Source: Isoetes taiwanensis
Lineage: Eukaryota; Streptophyta; Lycopodiopsida; Isoetales; Isoetaceae
Reading direction: 5' to 3'
Length of the DNA stretch: 64,000 bases
NCBI GenBank assembly: GCA_021234155.1
Contig: JAJEKV010000030.1
Span: 14,146,079-14,210,078 of the forward strand
The notes below the pieces were generated by a model. The model had not been told where the DNA came from. It did not search any database and saw only the letters and a program-made list of their open reading frames with translations. The translations under genes were made by a program, and so were the position numbers. The number at the start of each line of letters is the position of its first letter. Positions within the stretch are counted from its first letter, which is position 1. Below are positions 49,201-58,800 of the stretch, in pieces.

Positions 49201-49981
49201 ATTTGTGGATCTATACTCAAAAGTGAATGCAATTGATCCTTCTGACTTTAGTTATTCCAGATTCATATCTAATCAATTTGTCTTGACCTAGAAGATCAAT
49301 GAGGAATTATGTTGTTTAGTTGCCATAGAGTCGTTAACCACCATTGAACCAAGATAGTGGCAACTATCATCAACGGACCACTTTTGTGATAAAGATTAAT
49401 ATACAAATATATCATCACGATGGCCAAGGTTGCCATAAAATCACAAGCAAGGTAACTAGCTTTGGCTAAAAGTAAAAATTAGCCGCAAAGGCATTAACAT
49501 ACAGAAAAGTAGTTGTAATTGCACTCCACCTGAGAATCCAACTTTAGAGCACATCCTACACAGTGAAATAATGAAATTGAATGTCATTATAAATAAGTTG
49601 TCTGCACATGTAATAAGATTGCATCGCGTTCTGCATATCATAGGGCCCAGAGATTCTGCAGCTCAAGCAATTGCTGGCGGTGAAATGTAATCCATAAGAA
49701 CTATGACCATGAAAATTTCAAAACTGTAAATTACTTAATGAGCAAACACGTACATGCACAAATGTGCATACTGTAAATCAGTTGTAATATAAGCAAGAAT
49801 TAATTAATTTGAGAAATTTGGAATTCTCGTTTAGTATGAAATAGGTTCTTGGTTAGCCATAAAGTGCAGAAAGTGATAGCAAATGAGTAAAAGTTGGCGT
49901 TTTTTAGTAGAACTTCTACCAATGAATCGCTGTCTTTCAGAAATAGAGTTTTTACTGCTCATGCAAAGGTCCATCGTGGGT
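49201..49981. other. Intergenic, no gene seen
   Basis: AT-rich DNA between the LINE remnant and the tandem-duplicated block. No coding exon, RNA gene or repeat could be supported. Confidence 0.4.
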
Positions 49982-51029
49982 AAAAGGTAGTAGTATGGAA
50001 TGCTGGATGTTCTCGTAAGGATCGCGAACGCGATCTTTCGCAGGTGAAAACAGACAAAATAATGGGCTTTTTATTAACACCATATGAGAGCATTATGTAC
50101 TCTAAGGGACCAGTGGAGTAGGAACACCACAAACATTTCACTATGTTAAGCTATGTATTGCTACAGAGGATTGCGGCCGCGATTATTTTCACCAGTAGAC
50201 ATGCACCAAGTAATAATAAAGACACAAAGGTATAGAAAATCAAATTCCTGAAACATAATTTCCATTCAAAGATGTAATGTACAGTAGGGATGCAATATCA
50301 TTCAAATGATTGTGTTTCAGATACACTATCAGGTGCCACACCCAATTCATTGGCTATCCGGAGTACATGCGCTCTACCCAATTCCATAGCTTGTGTTGTG
50401 TCCATCTCTGAATAACCTGTGACAACTGGAATTTGCAAGTCCATGGCCTTTGCGATGCGCTCCACATGTGCATCAGGTTTCTCAATTTCACTATCCCCTG
50501 CACTGATCACGCTTATAAATTCCTTCTCCGACTCAGTAGCAAACTCGTCTGGATGAAAGATCTTCATTTTCTTGCAGGTACCCTGATGCTCTTGTGTCCC
50601 AGCAGACTCATCTTGGTCTGTCTCCATGTGGTCTACGCCTATATATTCAAACCTAGTTTTGCCTGTTAAGAATGGCAGGTACCCATCAAGCTTCTGGTTT
50701 AGTGCCCCTAGTTTTTGAAAAGTAGGTTCGAGGGCATGAATTCCTTTTTCCGTCGCTTCCAACAATCGCTTTATTTCTTGCATTCTCTCCTCGTAGTCTT
50801 TAGCATCGAGGTTATCCAAAACGGCATCCAACCCTGATATATCTGTCTTTTGGGTAATACTAATATCGGGCAACAAAGGATTAGCCTCTTCATTCTCTGC
50901 TTTCTCCTCTTCTTCAGATCCCCCAGTAGTTTGGTGGGCCATTTTCTCAAGCGTTTCTAAGAAGGACCTTAGGAAATGGCACACTTTACCAGAACTTTCA
51001 AAGGCCATGCTCTTTTTCCCTTGCATAAG

Positions 51030-51649
51030 AGCGACACGAGAAGCTGTCCCAGCCGAAAAAAAATCCAGGGTGCAACTCTCAGTGGACACCAGCTGATCAA
51101 CAATATAATAGGCATATGAGGTTTTCAGCTGGCATTTCAATACAAGATCCCCTTCCATTGCTGCCCATTTGTATCTTGGTTTGCCTGTAAAAAGAGTTTG
51201 AAACTTCTTTTTTATCTTTTCATCGGCATCCTCATTAGCGGCATTGGAGGCAATGGTGTTTGCTTAGGAGCCTTGCCGTGTGGAGATAGACGAAGCTCCA
51301 GCTCAGGTTGCACAGGTGCTACATGAGCGTCACTCCTGTTAATGCACATATGACTAATATAATATTGATGCTCTTTCACCTTTCTTTTGCTCTCCCAGCC
51401 CATTTCTTCATAAGAACCCAAAGATAGGTGACCCCCTCCTTGAATTTGCTTCTGACTGTACAAGCAATTCGGCAAATTCACAGAGCGCATGATAATAACC
51501 AAATGATAAATTTTTGCAGTAGTCATGGTGGCTATCCTTGTAAAAAGGTCTATGTATTTTTTGCAATCCCATATCTTGTTGATCCCTCGGATGTCAATAA
51601 ATATCAATGTGGCGTTCTCTGACACTGGGGGAGGATGTAGGGATGCCAT
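51030..51649 (-). other. Beta-class DNA-methyltransferase-like region (copy A)
   Basis: NATLIFIDIRGINKIWDCKK (IDIRG at 51595-51584) sits where N4/N6 DNA methylases of the beta class have the catalytic (D/N)PP(Y/W). The FTG-KPRYKWAAMEGDLVLKC stretch then leads to CTLDFFSAGTASRVALMQGK (FFSAGT at about 51062-51045), like the SAM-binding motif I DxFxGSGT...A...G+...E. The motif order IV then I is that of the beta class. The catalytic PPY is absent, so an active methylase is unlikely. Inference from motifs only. Confidence 0.5.
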
Positions 51650-52241
51650 CTTTTGTCACTGCAAGCACAATATTTCTCTTTTCCTTTCTTTTTCTAGCCT
51701 CTTCAGGCTCAAAAAATATTCCTGATTGGCTCCAGAAAGGCTACAGGCAGGTTACCTAGTGTATGATCCTTGTTATAATTTGCCTTCATGTACTCTGTAT
51801 CAGTATCTGATATATCTAGTATTCTCTGCTCCGTAAAATCAGGAAAAGCCTGAAGCAATTCCTCGAAGCTATCGAAATCCTTTTGCAGCAAATCTCATAA
51901 AAGTTAGGGTTCTGATGTCAGTTGCCCGTTGCTTGCAATCAAACCTCCCGCTATACCCTGACTGCACCTTTAAATACGTCTTGCCTTCCATAATTTCATC
52001 TAGCAGCTGTGCCACCTCTGCATTCGACATACCTCGTAGGAACCGGAGCCAGATCTTGTTAAAAAAAGTCTTTGGATGGCTTATCCGGAAACTCACCATG
52101 GTCATCACTGAGCTTACGGTTCACCCACATTCCGGCAACTTCCATTAATTTCTTGAAAACCTTTTCATCCATAAAGATGAATTGTTTTTCATCTTTAAGT
52201 TCCTGCACTTTCAAAGTGGTGGTTGCAATTTCATGGAAGTC

Positions 52242-52305
52242 CTGCAGAAGCAAAGGTCATCAAGATCGCGGCCGCGATGTTGGTGAGTAGAAAATAAAGA
52301 ATTAC
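52242..52305 (-). other. 64-nt intron with a central palindrome
   Basis: Minus-strand donor TGGAAG|GTAATT and acceptor CTTCTGCAG|GACTTCC, phase 0. It joins ATTSSWK to DFHEIATTTLK. The palindrome ATCGCGGCCGCGAT (52265-52278) fills the middle of the intron. The same intron with the same palindrome occurs in copy B (palindrome 57592-57605). Confidence 0.8.
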
Positions 52306-52850
52306 CTTCCAAGATGAAGTCGTTGCAGTCCCTATCGGTCCTTGAGGAGGACAGCCATAAGCCTTGTGCTGATGACGAAGTTGTTGCAGCTTTTCTAATA
52401 GAGGCTCTCTGTAGACGGTATTTGCAATAACTTCGTTGCATTGAATGCTCAACTCTATATATTCTTTGTCTGTCAGATTTCCGTTGAGCACTCTGGATCT
52501 TCTTCTAGCATAGACTTTAGCAAATTCTAATTGCTGCTCTAACTGGCCGACGACCGAACAAAGCAGCTGTGCTGCGCAAATACTGTGATTGCCAGAAATA
52601 ATGTAAAATTTCTTGCCCTTCAAATCCTCTGGATTGCTCCATGTCACCCTCTTCCTGAAAAAATGGATAACCATCAAGTCAAACCTAAACAACAAAAGTC
52701 CAAAACAAAAACAAGCAATTACCTCGTAATGGGGTCAAATGGTACGACGTCAGCAGACGTGAGGACCTCTGTTGGGTATGTCTTAAAGCTTTTAACCAGA
52801 GTTTGAACATGGTCATTTGAGCACATTCGGTGTGTTAGGTTTACTGGTGC
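52306..52850 (-). other. ParB/Srx-like N-terminal domain region (copy A)
   Basis: Two exons encode PVNLTHRMCSNDHVQTLVKS ... VLTSADVVPFDPITR and, after a 68-nt phase-2 intron (52722-52655), RVTWSNPEDLKGKKFYIISG NHSICAAQLL. The order (short strand, a helix choosing positions, a VVPFD-type strand, then FYIISGNHSICAA) follows the ParB-N fold, where G-x-H/R-R-x-x-A is the nucleotide-binding box. Here the box reads GNHSICAA (52593 downwards), so the second arginine is replaced. The assignment is by motif pattern. A structure prediction would test it. Confidence 0.6.
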
Positions 52851-54323
52851 TGGTTCACAATAAAAAATAGAAATTTTCGTAAACCAGTTAACCCCTAAGG
52901 GGTACTAACCATTTAAACTGTTCAAGCTTCTGAGTAGTTTGCTCTGCCATCTTGCATTCCTCTTCCGGATTGAACTTCAACTCGATTGGAATGGCAGGTG
53001 CGTGTGGCCATGTCAATAACTTCGTAGAAGAGACTTCTGTAACAGAAGGGGGGGTTTGAGAATTGGTGGGCTGTGAGCTTTCCTCAGAGTTCAGATTTTG
53101 AAGTTTATTTTGAAAGTAGTAGGTTTTTTGGGAATGAAGCAACCACTAGTAGAGGTAGCTGGGCCCTTTATAGCAAGAGGAAGAGTAGGGTTAATAATAT
53201 CAGAGGGGTTTATAGTGGATTCTGGTTCTTCAATAAGTTTCCTTGCTATTGAAGGCTCTCCCAAAGTAGCTATTGGCTTCACACTTTTTTTCTTGGCCAC
53301 GGCTCTAAGCCAATTGGTGTCCATCACCGAGGGCATTTTTTCGTCCCGAACTACTTTCAAAGAACTGCTCGGTGGCTTCTTGTCTGTAGACAAACCTTTT
53401 CTGCAGGCCGAGAACCCTACCAAGATTTCTCTGTTTCTCTTTATACCTGACAAAGAGAGGGATTCATAAGATGGCAACACCCAGCCATAACCCTTAGCGG
53501 ATGTTGGGACATTTTTCCCCGTGGCTGGCTTGTTCATGTTGCTAGCTGTCATCATCGATGGGTCATAATTCTGCCACTTCAAAACATATTCCATAAACTG
53601 CACCTGTTGTGTGTCCTCGATGCCGCATATGATAGCATCTTGGACGTTGTTCTTGGTGCCTTCCCACATTGCCACTACTATACCAATTTGCTCAACGTCC
53701 TTAGCTTTTTTTCCAGTGTGCAGGAACATGCACAGGTCCTTTCGACAACAGACGAATGCATGTTCCAGGCAACCTGAAGCTTACTTTGCTCAACTGTCGC
53801 GTTTCAAAAAGGATCAACAAAGGTACTACAAAACCTATCCGGCATAACCAACATAAACTAAACACTACTCGAGACCATCGCGGCCGCGATGTTGTCTAGC
53901 AGCTAAGCATGGCAAAACAAGAAAACCTCTGCTCAGCAAGACTGCGACCGCGATCCTGCCGAGCATCTAAACTACAAAAAACATAGAACAATCTGCTAAG
54001 AAAGATCGCGACCGCGATCTTGCTGAGCTGAAATGCTAAAAATTACCTTCTCTGACGACGTCCTTAGGTGCCATGGATCGCGGGCACAGACGATTTACGA
54101 AAATCAGGTTCTTTGGGGGAGGTTGCTAAGGCGCTCAATGCTTGAAGGCGCTAGGCGCTTGACTGCAAAAGATCGCGGGTAGAAAAAATTTGTAATGCTT
54201 CGGCTGGAATTAAATATATAAAGAATCGCGGCCGCGAAAATTAAATGCCCGCCAGCCATTATGGCGACATAATTACCGTGCCATAATGGTGTCTCGATTA
54301 CCGTGCCCGCCATAATTGACGTC

Positions 54324-54363
54324 CCGCCGGCTGTATTAATTACCCGCCGGTTGTATTAATTAC
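54324..54363. repeat. 20-bp tandem repeat in the upstream region
   Basis: CCCGCCGGCTGTATTAATTA is followed directly by a copy with one change. It sits among further CCGCCATAAT-type repeats (54246-54372) in the palindrome-rich 5' region of copy A. The equivalent part of copy B (about 59765-59900) is altered. Confidence 0.75.
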
Positions 54364-54775
54364 CGGCCATAAATGCTTCCGTGTGAAACTACCCTAAAGT
54401 TAGAGCACGCAATCCGTACTAAAGGTCTTTATCGACTTGGACGTCCGCGTTCAAATTCCATGCGTACCGTCAGGCAATTAATTGAACCTGACATGTTAAG
54501 CAGCCATAAATGCCCGGAATAGACACTACAATGACAGGCAAATTTGAATTCTGTAACAAACATTTGAATTTGAACCGAGAAAAGCCAATTTAAATTTGTG
54601 TGTTTTGCAAGATCTTGGAGACGCTAGAGCTGCGCCTAAGCAATGCAATGTTCTAAGAAGGCTCGAGAATCCCGCATCAATAGAAGGCGCTGACAAAGGC
54701 GCTCATAATCCGCTAGCACAGCGCCACTCTATTAACTTCAATTTCTTCCACTACCTCGAATTTTGTCATTTGTGC

Positions 54776-54823
54776 AAGGTAAAATGGCTATCCTGATGCA
54801 AGGTAAAATGGCTATCCTGATGC
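54776..54823. repeat. 24-bp tandem repeat, two copies
   Basis: Units of GCAAGGTAAAATGGCTATCC plus four bases lie side by side in unit A. In unit B (about 60306-60340) the second unit is present but the first is partly deleted. Confidence 0.8.
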
Positions 54824-55573
54824 CTATTTCTCAGTAAGCTGAACTGAAAGTTTAATGTTGCAACAATGGTCACTGATAATTACTATCTGTTAAGAATATG
54901 CTGATAGTTGATGATCAATACTACATAATTTATCCTTAAAGAAGGTTTCCTTTCAGAGTTGTCGGCATTGAATTGTTTATACTGAAAGAACCCTATTTAA
55001 TATATGCATTGATAAAATACCTGCTGATATTTTTGCAAACCACTAAGCTAATTTAGTAAATATAAACATTTTGGGTTCCCTGTGCACTCTGCTGTGTCTA
55101 TTATACAATGCTCACATGTTTGAAATATATGCTTTCTTTCTCCCTTTCTATGATACAATGCATGTTTTGGTCGCACTGCAGCTTCTGACGACTTGTTGGC
55201 TTCGAGGAGACGCTAACGCTACCATTTGAAGCCTTGTGAGGTAAGAGTAATGCTTCAGTGTCGGAGTCAATGCTTCAACTCTTATGCTCACCGAGATCGC
55301 AGCTGCGATCCCCCCGAGAAGAGCAAAACTAATAATAGCATGTGCTTTTGAGTCGGAGTCAAAGTCATATCGGAGTTTTTAATAAAGTAGCAAGTATAGA
55401 TGGTTGCAGAAAGCGCGACCGCGATCTTGTCAATGCTCGGCAAGATCGCGGTGGCGATTGTCCTGAACATATTTTTAGTTCAAAAATGTCCTTGTGTACT
55501 TGATTCTTCAAAACAGAGCTCTGTTAGCTCACAAAGATCGCCATCGCGATGTTGACGATCAGTTTTTTGTAGG

Positions 55574-55857
55574 ATGGCGGATGTAATCTCGCTTTATCTG
55601 CTGGGGAAAAAGGTGGCAGAAGGAAGAGTCCACAATTTTGAGCGACATCACAATTCGATTGTCCCGGAGGGTATGGTGGTTGTTTCAGTTGTGAATGTTT
55701 TCGATGGACAGCTGCCACTTCCAAGTCCTGAGCAGAAAATAGAAAAACTTGGTGAAGCTGTGGGGAGTTTTGTCTTGTGGTATAAAAAGGACATTGATGG
55801 TCAGCTTGTAGGAGATGAAGAGGTTTGCACGCCACCAGGACAGATTAAACGCATAAA
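55574..55857 (+). CDS. CACTA-type transposase-associated exon (DUF8039-like)
   Basis: On the plus strand the exon reads MADVISLYLLGKKVAEGRVH, with IVPEGMVVVSVVNVFDGQLP and KIEKLGEAVGSFVLWYKKDI. The pattern G-K-x-VAEGR ... V-x-V-x-x-V-x-DG-x-LP ... LG-x-A-V-G-x-F-V-x-W is the domain common in plant En/Spm (CACTA) transposase-associated proteins, called DUF8039 in recent Pfam as I recall it. It probably ends at the donor AAAAG|GTAGTA near 55856. It stands alone here, divergent from the minus-strand gene. Upstream and downstream exons were not found, so it may be a fragment. Confidence 0.65.
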
Positions 55858-58800
55858 AGGTAGTAGTATGGAATGCTGGATGTTCTCGCAAGGATCGCGA
55901 ACGCGATCTTTCGCATGTGACAACAGACAAAATAATGGGCTTTTTATTAACACCATATGAGAGCATTACGTACTCCAAGGGAGCAGTGGAGTAGGCACAC
56001 CACAAACATTTCACTATTTAAGCTATGTATTTGCTACAGAGGATCGCGGCCGCGATTATTTTCACCAATAAATATGCACCAAGTAATAATAAAGATACAA
56101 AGGTATAGTAAATCAAATTCCTGAAACATAATTTCCATTCAAAGATGTAATTCATTCAAATGATTGTGTTTCAGATACACTATCAGGTGCCATACCCAAT
56201 TCATTGGCTATCCGGAGTACATGCGCTCTACCCAATTCCATAGCTTGTGTTGTGTCCATCTCTGAATAACCTGTGACAACTGGAATTTGCAAGTCCATGG
56301 CCTTTGCGATGCGCTCCACATGTGCATCAAGTTTCTCAATTTCACTATCCCCTGCACTGATCACGCTTATAAATTCCTTCTCCGACTCAGTACCAAACTC
56401 GACTGGATGAGAGATCTTCATTTTCTTGCAGGTACCCTAATGCTCTTGTGTCCCAGCAGACTCATCTTGGTCTGTCTTCATGTGGTCTACGCCCATATAT
56501 TCAAACCTATGTTCGCCTGTCAAGAATGGCATCCTCATTTCCTGTAAGCGGCATTGGAGGCAATGGTGTTTGCTTAGGAGCCTTGCCGTGTGGAGATAGA
56601 CGAAGCTCCAGCTCATGTTGCACAGGTGATACACGAGCGTCACTCTTGTTAATGCACATATGACTAATATAATACTGATGCTCTTTCACCTTTCTTTTAC
56701 TCTCCCAGCCCACCCAAAGACAGATGACCCCCTCCCTGAATTTGCTTCTGACTGTACAAGCAATTCGGCAAATTCACAGAGCGCATGATAATAACCAAAT
56801 GATAAATTTTTGCAGTGGTCATGGTGGCTATCCTTGTAAAAAGGTCTATATATTTTTTGCAATCCCATACCTTGTTGATCCCTCGGATGTCAATAAATAT
56901 CAATGTGGCATTCTCTGACACTGGGGAGGATGTAGGAATGCTATCTTTTGTCACTGCAAGCACAATATTTCTCTTTTCCTTTCTTTTTCTAGCCTCTTCT
57001 GGCTTTAGAATATTCCTGATTGGCTCCAGAAAGGCTACAGGCAGGTTACCTAGTGTATGATCCTTGTTATAATTTGCCTTCACGTACTCTGTATCAGTAT
57101 CTGATATATCTAGTATTCTCTGCTCCGTCAAATCAGGAAAAGCATGAAGCAATTCCTCGAAGCTATCGAATTCCTTTTGAAGCAAATTAGAGGCATATGA
57201 TAATATTTCACGCCTCATAAAAGTTAGGGTTTTGATGTCAGTTTCCCGTTGCTTGCAATCAAACCTCCCGCTATACCCTGACTGCACCTTTAAATACGTA
57301 TTGCCTTCCATAATTTCATCTAGCAGCGGTGCCACATGCATTCGACATACCTCGTAGAAACCGGAGCCAGATCTTGTTAAAAAAGTCTTTGGATGGCTTA
57401 TCCGGAAACTTACCATGGTCGTCACTGAGCTTACGGTTCACCCACATTCTGGCAACTTCCACTAATTTCTTGAAAACCTTTTCATCCATAAAGATAAATT
57501 GTTTTTCATCTTTAAGTTCCTGCACTTTCAAAGTGGTGGTTGCAATTTCATGGAAGTCCTGCAGAAACAAAGGGCATCAAGATCGCGGCCGCGATGTTGA
57601 TGAGTAGAAAATAAAGAATTACCTTCCAAGCTGATGTCGCTGCAGTCCCTATCGGTCCTTGAGGAGGACAGCCATAAGCCTTGTGATTTGATGACGGTTG
57701 TTGCGACTTTTCTAATAGAGGCTCTCTCTAGAGCGGTATTTGCAATAACTTCGTTGCATTGAATGCTCAACTCTATATATTCTTTGTCCACGATTTTCAT
57801 TGAGCACTCGATCTTCTTCTTCTAGCATAGACTTTAGCAAATTCTAATTGCTGCTCTAAACCGGCCGACGACCAGAACAAAGCGCAACATCTTTAGCAAA
57901 ATCTTGTGGATTGCCCGAAATAATGTAAAATTTCTTGCCCTTCAAATCCTCCGATTGCTCCATGTCACCCTCTTCCCGAAAAATGGATAACCATCAAGTC
58001 AAACCTAAACAACAAAAGTCCAAAACAAAAACAAGCAATTACCTCGTAATGGGGTCAAATGGTACGACGACGTCACAGACGCGGAGAACCTCTGTTGGTA
58101 TGTCTTAAAGCTTTTAACCGTAGTTTGAATATGGTCATTTGAGCACATTCTGCGGTGTCGGGTTTATCGGTGCTGGTTCACAATCAAAAATAGAAATCTT
58201 CGTAAACCAGTTAACCCCTAAGGGGTACTAACCATTTAAACTGTTCAAGCTTCTGAGTAGTTTGCTCTGCCATCTTGCATTCCTCTTCCGGATTGAACTT
58301 CAACTCGATTGGAATGGCAGGTGCGTGTGGCCATGTGAATAACTTCGTAGAAGAGACTTCTGTAACAGAAGGGGGCGTTTGAGAATTGGTGGGCTGTGAG
58401 CTTTCCTCAGAGGTTTATTTTGAAAGTAGTAGGTTTTTTGGGAATGAAGCAACCACTAGTAGAGGTAGCTGGGCCCTTTATAGCAAGAGGAAGAGTAGGG
58501 TTAATAATACCGGAGGGGTTTATGGTGGAGTCTGGTTCTTCAATAAGTTTCCTTGCTACTGAAGGCTCTCCCAAAGTAGCTATTGGCTTCACACTTTTTT
58601 TCTTGGCCACGGCTCTGAGCCAATTGGTGTCCATCACCGAGGGCATTTTTTCGTCCCAAACTACTTTCAAAGAACTGCTCGGTGGCTTCTTGTCTGTACA
58701 CAAACCTTTTCTGCAGGCCGAGAACCCTACCAAGATTTCTCTATTTCTCTTTATACCTGACAAAGAGAGAGATTCATAAGATGGCAACACCCAGCCATAA

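Larger units (their letters stand above)
50298..53729 (-). pseudogene. ParB-like / degenerate DNA-methyltransferase-like gene, copy A (broken)
   Basis: This is a multi-exon minus-strand gene. In order: an N-terminal region (53729-53098) with IEQIGIVVAMWEGTKNNVQD-type sequence; a linker (to about 52906); a ParB-like domain (about 52848-52306, across intron 52722-52655); a helical middle (from 52241, after intron 52305-52242); and a methyltransferase-like C-terminus (about 51649-50298) ending APDSVSETQSFE. Breaks seen: loss of the first exon by deletion, a frame change near 53098, seven instead of six A at about 52061-52067, a 26-nt deletion near 51896 and a 7-nt deletion near 51236, all relative to copy B. 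Introns are very short (64-68 nt). The family is not one I can name. The ParB plus methylase layout is known from bacterial and phage proteins. Confidence 0.7.
49982..55857. repeat. Tandem duplication, unit A (about 5.9 kb)
   Basis: Unit A starts at AAAAGGTAGTAGTATGG, and the same sequence opens unit B at about 55855. It holds the 3' flank, a broken minus-strand ParB/methyltransferase-type gene, a palindrome-rich upstream region and, at its end, a plus-strand CACTA-type exon. Long stretches are near-identical to unit B. Differences cluster in patches and indels. Identity was not computed. Confidence 0.93.
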
